A stretch of DNA of 64,000 bases from Patella vulgata (Eukaryota; Mollusca; Gastropoda; Patellidae). Within the stretch, counting starts at the first letter, position 1. Each line of letters begins with the position of its first letter. The position numbers and the translations under genes are program-made. Under the pieces are notes generated by a model that saw only the letters and a program-made list of their open reading frames with translations, was not told where the DNA came from and did no database searches. The stretch is from NCBI RefSeq assembly GCF_932274485.2, contig NC_065879.2:62889459-62953458 (forward strand), written 5' to 3'. Of the stretch, positions 31,843 to 44,605 are shown in pieces.

Positions 31843-34084
31843 GTAAACTGCTGTCAAAATATCTCAAACGGACAGGCAATTCCGTAAAGTGGGGATTGGC
31901 CTAAGTTATACACTATCATATGTATTGTCGGCGACCCTTGGGACAAATACCGATGTATTCCAATGAAATTATCCAGTATTTGGCGTCTCTGTAAATCATT
32001 ACCATTTCCTAAACAAAATGGTAAAAATGTAAGCGGACTCTGGACATTTACAACAATAGCGACGACATATTCACTTGCTTTGGTAATGAAAACGCCATTG
32101 ACTTAAATGGCGTGAAAGCCGAAGTAGTGCCATGTACAAATCTGAGTGGTACACCAGTAAAGATATTTATTCTGATAACATCATTTATACGATAATTCAG
32201 GTCAACATACTTGAACACAGACAAATTCAGATCATAACAACCCGTTAAAACTGATTAGAATATTTGACATTATCTTATATTAACTGATATTATCACCCAT
32301 TGAATTATAACGACAGCCTTGATTTAATTGTAAAATTGTTGTTTCAGATTGATCCAAAGTGCTCTATTCACATAATTAATACTAACACTATTACTATGTT
32401 AAATTCTTTATGTCAACCGTAAATAATTACGTACTAGCAGTTAAGACCTATGATGTTGCTGGAATTTGACTACTAATATTACTATGGATTTACGCCCGCT
32501 TCCACCTATTTGGATATTGTATTTCTAAAATAATCGAGTAAATGATGTGCCTGTATTCGTTTAAGCATTGCATTAAATTATGAGAGGAAGAATTTGAAGG
32601 TTTTATACATTGAGCCACAAAATCTATTTTTTCAAGAAAATGCGTCGACATTTTTAAAACAAGATCTGCAAAACCAGGGTCATTGCCTTAGAAATACGAT
32701 AAGTAGATGCATGGCCCATGGTAGATGTAAAGATACGAACATAAATAGTGATTCTCTAGATTGATTCCCTAGAAGGAAACAGAAAGGAATTCATATATCA
32801 GAACTTTTGACTCACCATCGACAATTCTAACTTGTCGGTTATCGTTTTGTACCAACGCCAGGTTAACGTTGTTCGTTAACGTTATAGTCAGGTTATAAAA
32901 TGGTTATTTCATTCCGCGAATAATTTTTATTTGTGTACGCTATTACCAATTTATTGCCCACAAAGAACGAGGCAAACATCCAGACATCCCATACAACAGT
33001 CGGTTATTAAAGATTCATAATTACGTTACTGGATCCACGGTCGAGTTCAAGCGTCTTATATGTTAAGATGTTCACTTATATACTGTACATTTGGGTGCCC
33101 AATCAATACAATATAATATTATATTCTAAAAGGGAATTACAAACTATAAAAATCCACATAACCTATAAGAGAAAATACACTGGTTGTAGAGTTCTACAAT
33201 TACCCAGTCAATTAAAATAATATTATAATCTTAAAAACCAAAAAGTGCACATAACCTCAAGACACATTGTAATTTAAATGGGTCTACTATGTCCAGTGTT
33301 TCATCTACAAGTGAATATAGAACAGAACTACCCATTTTCACCTTGGTATAACAACACATTTGTGTCGAAATGTAACATTGTTGTCAAATATCTTTACAAC
33401 AAAAAGACAGAAGAAAAGGGGATATGCCAACATTTATACGAATGCAAGAAAAATGCAAATCAATTAGTTAGATCTAAATACACGAATAATGGAACAGAGT
33501 GGAATGAAATGTAACAATATACCTTGAAAACAAAAAGATAGATGAAAAATGGAAATAACACCATGCCCTTTGAATGTTAAAGAAGTCAGCTATACCGAAA
33601 TCAATAAGTACAATGTAGAATCGAATATAATGGAATGAAAGTCTTGACAAATACCTAATTATTTACAAAAATCTTAGACTAACGCATAATTATCTACCGT
33701 TGTTACTTTCGCGTGTAATGTTATGAATATACAAATACAAATATTTTCTGTCTAATGTTTCGTCGAATGTCAAGAGATGTGTTATTACACGTGCTAGCAC
33801 AGTATGCAAACTATCACGTGTTTTTTTTTACCAATTCTGTATCCATACAGAAGTATGCCATATTATTTATTGAAATCGACTATCGTCGGTAATTACCAAC
33901 TAGGCGAGCCACAAATAATCTGTAATAGTCTGGCTTTTATCATTGTTTTTGCTTTATCGGTTAGCGAAAGCTTTTATAATTGCGATGCTATGACATATAT
34001 AATTATATTGTTTATTACATTTTCCCATAAACCAGATGGAATAAATTGCATCAGTTGAGTTGAAAACAAACGAGGACATGGCAA
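31843..34084. other. No gene seen
   Basis: More than 2 kb of AT-rich DNA without recognisable coding. AACGTTG-TTCGTTAACGTTATAG near 32868-32892 is a small palindrome. Open frames of about 80 codons at 33278 and 33804 have no motif. Confidence 0.5.
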
Positions 34085-34925
34085 ATACTTATGCCCTTGT
34101 CAGACCAGGGTGGCGTCCTTACTGCGCTGTCGCGACCGTACGGCGGCCAGAAAATGCACAAAGACGCCGGCAAACATGAATACAATGTGAGAAAATGTCC
34201 AAAAAAAATACAAACTTGAAAAAATTCGCATTCTCACAGCTTTACGGGTCAGATCGCAGAACATTGGCGTTTTGTTTTGAACATGCTCAAAATAAATGCC
34301 GTGAACCGGCGATCATTCCCGACCATGGAGACCACAGCACGATATCTGACGTTTCCAACACGCTTAATTAGGACGATCTTGATGCGCTCCGAGACCATTT
34401 TCCGTCGCCGTAGCAGCGCAGTAAGGACGTCACCCCGGTCTGACGGGGGTATTACTGAGCGCAAAACGTCTTTTGAGTGTGGCAAGGTCGTGGTGAACGC
34501 GGAAAGCCTCCTCAAGTGTGTGTGGAGGAAACTACGTTTCGACTACGCTCTCAATATACTCAGAAATCGGCAAATCTTCACCCTTTTCCATGTTCCCACT
34601 ACGCAAACACCACGCTCAATACTTCCTCGCTACACTCTTGCCACGCTCCGCGACGCCCCACTGCGCCCAAACACGTTGCCGCCACCTACTTGCTACGCTG
34701 TAGCACCGACCTCACCACGACCAACGATGTGCTTTGGCATCGACGACGTCGAGCTTTTCTTGCCATAACCCATCTTCAGCGGCATGATGACGCCAAGTGG
34801 TTTTGAACTGTTTTTGATTGCCTGGTTCTTGAAAGGCTAATGGAGATGCTACCGTCTTTAACGTCGGTACGGTGAGAGCGCGGCTTGCAAGTACTATAGG
34901 CGGGTAGTGGGGGCGCACTGTTATC
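34085..34925. other. GC-rich island of unknown nature
   Basis: The composition is clearly richer in G+C than the flanks. It starts near GTCAGACCAGGGTGGCG and ends near GGCGGGTAGTGGGGGCGCAC. Open frames exist on both strands over the same stretch: plus 34277-34768 (163 codons, basic) and minus 34515-34249 (88 codons, RRLSAFTTTLPHSKDVLRSV and then VLTALLRRRKMVSERIKIVL). Neither is recognised. The right half uses CTACGCT/CACGCT words like those at 9998-10290. It may be a diverged transposable element or a promoter-like CpG island. I cannot decide. Confidence 0.4.
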
Positions 34926-36794
34926 TGTCATTTTGTCTCATTTGGTGTAATGGTTTTGAATTAGTATAGTCTTGTACCTGTGTTTAACAGTGTAAATGGA
35001 AACCCCGGTTAATGCAATATATGTATATTCGCATGCGTTAAGCAGAGAAGTTACCCATAACTTGCTTAAATTAATCTGTCTTTGATGAGTTCCACACATA
35101 ACCCTAATCAATAGACAATATTCTGGATAACATTCCGGAATAATGCCAAATGATTGTTCTTGTATAGAGCCAATCTAAGAATTTCATTAATAAAATAACC
35201 AACTGTCTACATGTATCTATTAAAGATAATAAGCCTGTAGCTAGCTTTTAATTATAGAAGAACACAATCACTGTTTTATTCATTATTTCAATTGATCTAT
35301 GTCAGAGTAATTTTGAATTTAAAGCATGTACTGCGACTATACGGCACCGACCTTAGTGACTATTAATAATTCATCAACACACTTGATGTAGTAGGATTTA
35401 CAGCATCGAGGTTTAATCTTTCATTTCACAAAGATCTGTATAGCTTCCACCATTAGTACAAAGAGAAGACGAAATTACTCAATTACAGATATTGATAAAT
35501 TACATTATAATTAAATTTGGTCCCAGATGCTCTTGCATTGTATTAGTTTCCTAGAGAATAGAAATTATTCAGGCGATTCAAAAACAGTGTTTGCAAAGTA
35601 CCTGTACTGGCTGACAACGAACGCTAACAACGAAAACGAATTCCACTCCATGTGAACACCGGTCGGCCACGCACGTTATCGGTACTGACGGGTTCTGGCT
35701 GAGATAGAAGAACAACACAACAACGAAAAAGAATTTTGCAGTAGACCTACATTGTTATCACAGATTTAGTGTATTGTATACATAATGTACTTGCACTTCC
35801 GTTTTAGTGTCTACAACATATTAAGCTGAGCCTGGGAATCACAAGACAGTTATGGCCGGAGTCTCAATAGTTACTTTCGTTTTCCACTCCACGTGAACGC
35901 TGGTCCGTCACCCGCTATTAGATTATATTACTCTAGCGGGAAGGAGACTGGGGACACCACAGACCTGGACGAGGAAGCATATTTTAGTCCAGATTGGTTG
36001 TCCACTAAGATGGCGGTGGGCAATGTGTGTGACGTCATGTGAGTAATTCCCACTCATGGTTAGACAATCGAGTCAACCATGTTTTTAATTAACGTCTATA
36101 GGACTCGACTTGCAATTGCAAGTAAAAAAGTTCCAATAATAGTTTTCAACCTTTTACCATTATTCCACAAAATAGTAGAATAATTACAAATTTTACAAGT
36201 TGTAAATTGTCTAGTGTTACCTGTGTCTGAGCCATAAGATTTGCAAAAAGTTCGATTGATAGCAAAGTATAATGTTTAAAAGGTCAATAAGGAATAAAAA
36301 TTTATATAGTGATAGAGGAAAATTATAACAAGTTCCACTTGGCAAAACTAAGACGTCCGCAAATATATATGACACTGTTAACGTTAACTCTGTTCTTTTC
36401 TTAACAATATTTCCCCTTGTCAATGGTGCAGCCCGGGGAGCCTTTTAAGGAACAGCATCTGATCGATACATGTAGTTCAAATGAATTGTACCATAATTTC
36501 AGTTCATATAAATGATTAATAATATACATATTTTCTAGTTTATTTCCGCTTCAGAAGGTTGTTACCCCCAGTTAACCGTGATTCATATTCATTTTGTTAC
36601 ATTTATTTTCCTACAGGTGTTCAGTTTGAAAGGTTAAGTATTCACTTTAGGTAATATTTTGTGTCCTCAAGAGAACGGTATAACTGATGAGATGACTTTC
36701 GCGGATGATGCTCCAACGTTTATGGATTAAAGACTGCACTTTTTAAATCTTCTTAACCTTAATGCTAGTAACGACCAGCTCTTTATTTGGGTAG
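34926..36794. other. No gene; weak internal repeats
   Basis: TTCCACTCCATGTGAACACC (35641) and TTCCACTCCACGTGAACGCT (35884) are two diverged copies of one segment about 240 bp apart, both followed by a GGTC-GxCAC context. A small SINE-A-like piece (CCCCTTGTCAATGGTGCAG) lies at 36413-36432. No coding recognised. Confidence 0.4.
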
Positions 36795-36950
36795 CTTGAC
36801 GAACCCTTGACAATTCGAATCCGAAGAAGAGCAGGCGTAATTGCCGCTGTCCGGACAAATTGTTCCCAATAACACACTGCATGGCGTATGTCGGCTTCAT
36901 TAGCCGGTTGGTGTAGAGAAGTAGGATGTTAAATTCATTTATTTTCAATT
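36795..36950 (+). mobile_element. SINE-A 3' relic
   Basis: CCTTGACAATTCGAATCCGA, GCCGCTGTCCGGACAAATTG, CATGGCGTATGTCGGCTTCA and GTAGGATGTTAAATTC follow the SINE-A 3' half. The SINE-like scrap at 36413 may be the other half of the same copy, separated by an insertion. Confidence 0.7.
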
Positions 36951-37530
36951 ATAGTTAAGACGGTAAGTAAAATTTTACTAATAGTATTTGGTATATTTTC
37001 TATTACCTATATAATCTCTGACGATCATATCTAATCCAATATCTTATTGTGTTTGTCTAGGATTTATAACTTCTATAAATAAAATTCTCTATGAGGATAC
37101 ATATGACATTGGCACACTGAATACAAATCATAAAGAATTGGTAAAGGTTCTTTAACAATTTCTTGTTATCAACTCATATGGAAAAATGTAGTTATCCAAG
37201 TTTCCTCGGCATGAGTTTTCTTTTGTGTTGCAACATGGTCAAGCTTACCACCAGGAAGATAACCTGATCCAGAGAGTTAACCATACGCCATGGTAGGTAC
37301 ATGGATTTTGTTTAAAATGTTAGCAAACATAACATTGTAGGGGATTAACGTGTGGTGTGATTAAAACGACTTGGACACTTTCGTGTATAATACCTTTGCT
37401 ATATTTAAAACAACATTTAAAGTAAGTGCAAACCCCTGTTCTGAACATTAATTAGATTATATATTTAGATTTAGTTCACAAATACACACAATACCTTTTA
37501 AAGAGATTAGGAGGTAAATATCGCCTTCAC
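36951..37530. other. No gene seen
   Basis: AT-rich sequence without recognisable features. Confidence 0.5.
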
Positions 37531-37612
37531 AAACAATGGACGCTGGACAGACGAGTGGACAGGGCCGATGCCAATATACGAGCATTATAAAATGTGGGCT
37601 TATCAAAGGTCA
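37531..37612 (-). repeat. End fragment of the satellite-core element family
   Basis: CACAAACAATGGACGCTGGA, GACAGACGAGTGGACAGGGC, CAATATACGAGCATTATAAA and ATGTGGGCTTAT follow the order of the outer end of the elements at 45488 and 60041 (CACAAACAATTGTGGACGGA ... CAATATACGTCCACATGAAA). No satellite core is attached. Confidence 0.65.
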
Positions 37613-37983
37613 AATACCGTGGATGGTAGACAGACGATAATATAAATGATATAAATAGAGTTTGTTGTAATCGATAAAATGGTCGACACTAATATCGCAA
37701 TCTTAAACTTTATGGGGGGTTTCGCGGGGAATAAATTTTGTGAATTGACAAGTGAACATCAAAAGATTATATACCCATTTATATTCTGCGTCGAAGGAAA
37801 TGACGTCAGCTAACGTTTTAGAGCAATGTTTAATCTAAACTGTAGTGAAGAACTAAGCGAAAACATTATCTAGGGTGCCATGAAAAAGGGGGAAATAATT
37901 GTTATCAGTTGTAGATTTCTAGATAAAATTTATCATTTTGCTTCCAAGCATAATAAATTTGATGGTGCGTGAGTGGAGATGCA

Positions 37984-38117
37984 ATACAGAGAGTGAGAGA
38001 GAGAGAGAGAGAAGGCGTGTAACGTCCACTCGACACAAACTAGGTCATTTCGGGACTAACATATGATTCAATTTTATTTCAATAATTGTCCCGTACAACC
38101 GGGGAATCGGAGGTACC
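37984..38117 (-). mobile_element. SINE-B 3' fragment
   Basis: (GA)n tail, then GTAACGTCCACTCGACACAA, GGTCATTTCGGGACTAACAT, and a jump to CCGTACAACCGGGGAATCGG: the 3' third and a B-box-side piece of SINE-B, with the middle deleted. Confidence 0.8.
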
Positions 38118-38292
38118 ATAACTATAACTACTGTATAACTACTTCCTGGAAATAAGGGTAGATAAATGATTTGTAGAACGGTCCTACCTGTTGTGTGAAA
38201 GTGATTTTAATGGGGTCAAAATAAAACTAGCAAACCCATATACAGTGAACAATTTCTCTCTACGAAATTAATTAGCCTACTAACATGAAACA

Positions 38293-38574
38293 ATGGTGGG
38301 CCTGTCATGGATTGAAGGTAGTGACAACGACGATTCTTCGACCGTTCATAGGTCTTCAACCGATCAAAGTCGATCCCTTGGCCTTAATTCGGATGGTGGT
38401 GAGGTGTCCGATGATCGGTTGGGCGCGGCGACGGGGCCGATTCAATCATATATGTTCGAACCGGAACCTGAAAACATATATCAGATGCAGCCGTCGCCAA
38501 TAATGGTGAAGAGGAGCAGAGACATGAGACGCAAAAATGTGGTATGGCAAGAGTCGCTGCATCATCTACCCTAG
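38293..38574 (+). other. Possible coding fragment, P2RX7-like N-terminus
   Basis: A 94-codon open frame with codon bias unlike the AT-rich surroundings: SWIEGSDNDDSSTVHRSSTD, GGEVSDDRLGAATGPIQSYM, FEPEPENIYQ. A serine/acidic lead followed by IQ-x-YMFEPE is like the start of the zinc-containing P2X7-intracellular-type proteins that are multiplied in invertebrates. The cysteine-rich part that should follow is absent, so this would be a stray exon, a pseudogene piece or part of a mobile element. The similarity is from memory and short. Confidence 0.25.
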
Positions 38575-38579
38575 TATAA

Positions 38580-41500
38580 TCTTCAGCAAACATTTCATAC
38601 GGCTTTTGTACCATGAATACAACGCATAACGAGCGATTTACTGTTCCTCCATCGAAATAACGCTTGTCTCTATAATGCCTACTTGTCGAAATCAAGTAAT
38701 ATTTTCTAACGACAAGTAGAAAAAAATATACTTATCGCCGGCTACAAATAGGATAATGTCTATAAAAAATCAGGCTAATAATGTTACTTTGCATTAAAAT
38801 AGTAAGAGCCGAAGTGTTGTCTTGTTTATGTCTTTGTGAAGGAATGCGTAGATAGACCAATACTGACCATTTCTCGGCGACTATATCAGTAGAAAAGGTT
38901 GCCTTCTCACAAGCCCGTTATTGCTCGGAACTGTTCTAAAGAAAAGACCCAAGTGACATATAATCTAGAATTATTTGTTAATTTTAGACATTTTACACGC
39001 TCTATACCCCCAATCCAATAATTCAGTTATATAATGATAAAGAAATCGCCGATATTAGTGGGACACACTAAGGGGCTTGATAAGAATTTGATAACCGTTA
39101 GCCCTCATTTGTAATTCCTTACAATCCTGAGTCATAGAGCTGATAATATGTTATCAATAAAATATTTTTAAAAGTGAGCAACTAATTGATTTTTGTATTT
39201 AATGCAATAATAACCATCGATTTATCGATTTCTCTAAGATTCTTAATGCATTCCATCATTATCAACATCGTTAAAGGTAATTGAACACAACATTGCTTTC
39301 CCTTGCTGGCACAATGTCGACTGTGCATCTTTATTTGTAAAACATGTTCGGCATCGTTCTTGTTTTCTATTACTTTGGATACCATTTTTTAAAAAAATAC
39401 ACACGCATAATATTATTGTCATTTCTTTGTGATAGATGTTTTTTTTTTATGTATTTGAGTAATAAAAAAAATTTAGTGGGTTATAGTTATACTTTTTAAA
39501 AATAAAATTTAATCATCCCCCGCGACGTCTGTAATTTTCATTCTGTTATTGACCAACAGTATGCTTCTGTTGAAAAAAAAAGAAGTGAAATTACAGAAGC
39601 CAAAAAAACTGGTAAATCTGAACATATCCCAACCTGCATCGTTGACAAGGATGGGCACGCTGGAAAACAAGCCTTTGCAGCCTTCTTGGTCAATGGTTAA
39701 TAAGCCAGCATCATATTCACTGAGCCTATCGATTTCAAATATTTATACATTACAACATACCTTTTGTGGGCCATATAGTGTATTGATCACAGATACCAAA
39801 CACGCTGAACATGCTGTTTGGAAGCTGTATCTTTAAATTCTATCACAGGCTTAGCATCTACATGTACATTTGTCTTCACACATACCACACATACAATGTA
39901 TTATGAAGACTTAAGTTCACGTCGTATGGTTTAGTTCACTCTGTTCTTTCTTTCAGCGCATATTCAAACACTCTCTGCCAAATAAAAGTAAATACTGACG
40001 CACATGCGTTAACTGAATACAACATTATAATTTTGGGAATAACGAGAAGTGCAGTGCCGTTAACAAACAAGCTATTCTGGAATATTACAGGTCTTTTGAT
40101 TAATGTACAATTATATATATTGTTAATACACAGATTCTATCAGTTAATATACTGAAAAGAATGGAAATATACAATGCAACTAAAACAACAGATGTGGGTA
40201 AAAATACGAGTTATTTATCTCAAAGAACATATATGTCTATGATAATACGAAATAGGAATTTTAAAAAACAACAGGAATTTGAACACCTCGAACACCAGGT
40301 CAAATGGTCCGTTCTTCTCTAAATGCATCGAAAGGATTATTTTCTTCTTCTGTAATCTTCTTGTGGACAGTTGGTTGTCACTGGAATTAACCGTTCATGA
40401 CCGGAATCAACTGCCCATGGCCACAACATAACGAAGCTGGCTGGAAACCGCGGGCACGGGGTTATTTTAGAGTAGTCGAACATTTTTATCGACCAGCGAA
40501 AAACTGTGGACAGTCTTAGACATCTCTGTTCTGTTCTAGTTCGAATTATATTACCCTGAATTTTACAATCAAACTATCAAAGAACCAGACGAACCTCGAA
40601 GTATACCAGTTGATTTAATTATTTGTGTATATTGACCTGTAATTCAAGCTTTCAACACGCTATGTAACTTATTATTGTTGAGAGGTTAGATTAGATCGTG
40701 TCTCTGTTAAATTTTGTTTTTGAATTAAAATTAATCCCCTTGAAATTGCTCAGTAGAAAACTCATTGATAGAGCGATATGCTATTGAAGGCTTTAAATTC
40801 TGTGATACGTCTAATATTTTCTCAAATCGCGTGTTCAGTTAGTGTGTTTCATACTGTCTCAATTGATTAATTAAATTGGTTCACGTATAAGAGATTAACA
40901 ATTCTACATTTGTGTTTATTCCATAAAGACACGTATACCCAGCCAAGATTTTCATTGGTAGGCTAAGGTGTCAAACATATTGCCTCTTGGCTTGGAACTA
41001 TTTAAAAGTTACATATTTGTGTTGAAAATATGTCAATTTAATATGGTAATTAAAGAGAATAATAGAATAGTAGAATATTTAAAAACTGCTGAGTGAAGGA
41101 GTGTATTTTTGTTATATTTATGAACATGGCTATAATTGCCTTCTTATTTATGCCACAGGAATTAACTCACATACAAGGCAAATTTTTACACTTCATAGTT
41201 AGACTAATATTTAATACCTCACAGACTCACGGATTTCGCATCTTGGTTGAAATACAACTGTCATTTTTCTATCTGAGATTCAACTGTTATGTTTCAGTGT
41301 ATTATTTTATTTCTAATAACCTTTTAGAGTTTATACAGATTACATCATAAATGCCCTAGCAGCGTAGTGTTAACCATGTCATCATCGTCGGCTGTCCATT
41401 TTTGTATTAGCAGTTTAAGATTTGGTATTTCAAATTTTATACTTTACTGTTGATAAATATGACTCTAAGATGTATGCACTGTCACCTGATGAACAGAGGT

Positions 41501-42734
41501 CAAACTCGTACTCGATCTACATTTTATATAATGGAATTACTTTATTCATAAAATAAAAAAGGTCATTTCTCTACATACAGTATTTTTTAAAATCTATAAC
41601 CCATTATACTTCTAATTAGATGTTTGTTAAAATCAATTCTCTTCGTGAATAAAGCTTACATTAAGTTCATTAGATTCAATTTTTACTTACCTAAGTAATT
41701 AGAAAAATTCGGACCGTAAGCATTTATTGAACATAAAATAACATTCGCATGGGAGATAATTCACGAGTAAATTAGGGTGCTTGTAGGATTTTAAACTTGT
41801 GAAATTTATAGACATTCGTTCTGACCAAAACTAATCTCATGTTTCAAAACAGAATTATAATTTGCACCAAAGCCTGTTTATAATCAAGGTTTATTTTTTG
41901 TAAAATCTATGGCATCTTTTGAAATGACAGTTTTTTGTCCCAAAAATTTATAATGTAAGATAAGCATGATGGGTCGGACAAATTTAAACAACATACGAAA
42001 AAATGTTTTTTTTATCATTAAATTTTATTACCTCACACGATATCTGGGTGCAAAGAAGCAAATTTTATCGACGAGTACCAACTAATGTTGTAGTTACTAG
42101 ACCATAACTGTGTATAATAACCCTTTAAATTATGATATAGATAAAGCTAAGTTCACGGGGGTTTAATAGATTGGTACTGAAAAGACTGATATTGTATTGA
42201 ACCCCTCCCCCACACAAACCCATACACAATTATCTCAATACGTTCATAGATAAAACATTTTTTAAACCGATTATTAAACTAACTATCTTGATGTTACCTA
42301 AAATGAAACAGAATTAAAGATCACAATGAATGTAATAGGTGAATATCCAGAGATGAGCTACGTGACCTTTTTGACCTAACATATGATTTTCAACCAAGAA
42401 AAAACAATGGTTTAACTTTGTGTCCATGTTTACTTCAAAAATTGTTGGCGCGACCTCTAATCCTAAATCGATTTACATGTAGATTATAAATTAAAGATGC
42501 ATTATGTATGGGGGGGGGGGGGGTGTAACTCAGGGACTGAAGGTCACGGTAGGCTACACTGAATATCGATAGGGCTTGTCCTCTCATAACCAGAATGATT
42601 CACACCAAATTTGAAAAACGTTGACCAAAAACTGGCAAAGGGGGATAACTCGCAGAACGCTGAAATTCAATAGGGTTCGTACTCTCATGACCACAATGCT
42701 TCGTACCAAATGAATAGTCGAGACTCCGTTTATT
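38580..42734. other. Long stretch without recognised genes
   Basis: About 4 kb of AT-rich DNA. One stretch at 39505-39700 reads like protein in a frame without a start: VIDQQYASVEKKRSEITEAK, then KSEHIPTCIVDKDGHAGKQA and FAAFLVNG followed by stops. I do not recognise it and list it as a possible pseudogene piece. No known repeat family is apparent elsewhere. A G run lies at about 42511-42522. Confidence 0.4.
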
Positions 42735-42889
42735 AACGTAACAGTGGTACTTGACAATCGAGACTTTATTGTGAAAACTTCAAAGCTGGATAACTTCGCT
42801 CAGAAACGAGAACATTATCTAATTTTTAACTGTTATAGCAGGAACAACCAGCTCTTATCTAAGTCTTACATAAGCATCTTTAATCGATT
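42735..42889 (+). mobile_element. TTAA MITE 3' end fragment
   Basis: AACTTCGCTCAGAAACGAG, TTATAGCAGGAACAACCAGC, TCTTATCTAAGTCTTACATA and AGCATCTTTAA reproduce the last ~120 bp of the TTAA MITE, ending at TTAA. The 5' part is missing. Confidence 0.7.
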
Positions 42890-42999
42890 AGATACGTGAA
42901 GATTGAAACTAGAACTTCTCGCTTTGGCAATATCCGACCATCTGTTCGAGGATACTTGAAGTTATATGAGGGATATATATTGCCGTTCAGTCAAACATA

Positions 43000-43110
43000 A
43001 CTAGGTCCTTTAGGGACCTACGTATGGATTTTGTTTCACAATTCACTCGAGCGCAAGGCTCTTTAGTCGTAGATCGTAACTTGAGAAAAACAGACAACCA
43101 CACTTTTGTT
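43000..43110 (-). mobile_element. Possible SINE-B 3' relic
   Basis: AACTAGGTCCTTTAGGGACC, TGGATTTTGTTTCACAATTC, and CGAGCGCAAGGCTCTTTAG parallel the SINE-B sequence on the minus strand with many changes. Confidence 0.4.
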
Positions 43111-43401
43111 CACAATTGTGGGATCGATGTCACGACCTGAATAGCTGATCAGTTGGGATTTAAACTTGATTCTACTTTATTGATTGTGGTTTTGGCTTTT
43201 CGTTTTAAATGAGGTATCTCAATCTATGAAGGCATTTTCTCATATTTAGTTGGCCGTTCTTTATGCACATTTTTAGTTGTGCATTGTTTTAAAATTAGTA
43301 TTTTAGTCAGGTCAAAATACAGCTTAACACCCAAAAAATAGCATCAAAAGGTTTCTCAACTGATTCTGGCAGGGTTTAGTGTACTTTATATCATACTTAA
43401 A

Positions 43402-43572
43402 GTTGGAATTCGATATAAGAGTTGGCAGTTGGAATTCGATATAAGAGTAGGCCGTAGCGCCGCTGCCCGGGCAAAATTTCCCTCATAGCACACTGTATGG
43501 CGTATGCCCGTCTTCATTAGCCCAGGTTAGGAGCAGAACAGTAGGACGTTAAACCCCATTTCATTTCATTTT
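43402..43572 (+). mobile_element. SINE-A 3' half, young
   Basis: It begins with two tandem copies of GTTGGAATTCGATATAAGAG and then matches the SINE-A 3' half almost exactly through GTAGGACGTTAAACCCCATT and the TTTCATTTCATTTT tail. It replaces or interrupts the left arm of long-IR element 2 (about 40 bp of arm sequence are missing there). Confidence 0.9.
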
Positions 43573-44164
43573 GTGTTTTTTTTCCAAGATGGCCACCGAA
43601 ACGTCTTAATGATCATAATTATGTATCTATCAACTCAAATTTGATGATCTTGGGGTCTATTCCTACGTTTGGGGGCGGGGGCAAAGATCTCAAGATCATT
43701 ACAAATGGTGTTGACCTTCTATGTAAAAAATGGCCGCCAACACCCCCAAATGACCGCAAGTCCATAACTATTGACCCAAATTTGATGATCTTGATGCCTA
43801 TCCCCGGGTTTTTGGGGGCAAGGAACATATTATGACACCTTTGGATGTCACTAAGCTGTTCAATCATTACGAAATTGAATTCATGACCTTCAGCTATCCA
43901 CTGTCACCTAATGCACAAACTCCCCTGTCCATAGCATAAGTTTCAGAGCGTTCAGTTTTGAGTTTCATCTTCCATCTCAGTATCGACCTATTGAGTGTTG
44001 TTTGAATTGTCACAATTTTCATTTTGATAGGGACCACATACAGCAGTGTAGGGCAGCTGCATCGATGGAACTTGCATCTCCCCCCCCCCCCGAACAGTTG
44101 CAATGGATAATTTTCAAGAGTTCGCCAGGCACAGCATTGTTTTGGGTCATAATTGATATTAACT

Positions 44165-44605
44165 GATCATTTCCCTGTTTCCATCCCTATTTAGTTAGGT
44201 CACTTTCATTTGCCATCCCCATCTATACCATAATTTGAAAGTACACACGTTGGCTATGAAATCTTGTTGCAGGTGATGTTGGGGGAGGCCGCTTAGGAAT
44301 GACAGATGCTTCAGCAGTTGCCACTTTCTTGGTGAAAATGATATGGCACAGTGATGATAGCGTATCATTCGATTTGCCACCAAATAGATCAACCATCAGG
44401 TCTTTGCCAAGATCTGATATGTCCTCTTGAGATTTGTTTTAAAGGGTGAATGCACTAGCACAGGACTTCGTGACAGGATCAGATTTCACTAATTTCCGGT
44501 AGGCGGACTTTTTTTCCGATGCCTAAAATCCTTGAAGTTGAATCACGACCTGAGTAGACATGTACAAAGAGCAACTCGTTGCACGCATCGTCTCCTAATG
44601 TTTCT
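44165..44605 (-). pseudogene. Relic of uncharacterised GCDSTS / LPPT protein
   Basis: Read on the minus strand: LGDDACNELLFVHVYSGRDS then TSRILG (44595-44521), SAYRKLVKSDPVTKSCASAF in a shifted frame, then DISDLGKDLMVDLFGGKSND, TLSSLCHIIFTKKVATAEAS, RPPPTSPATRFHSQRVYFQI and further on GW. I recognise this as a uncharacterised family of aquatic invertebrates, usually with HA-x-SGCD(T/S)TS, an (L/Y)(F/Y)G block, LPPT-x(4-6)-H-x-x-R-x-Y and W-x-G. In this copy the second Cys position of GCD is Arg. At least three breaks. The relic in long-IR element 1 (22176-22671) covers the later part of the same order of motifs. Confidence 0.55.
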
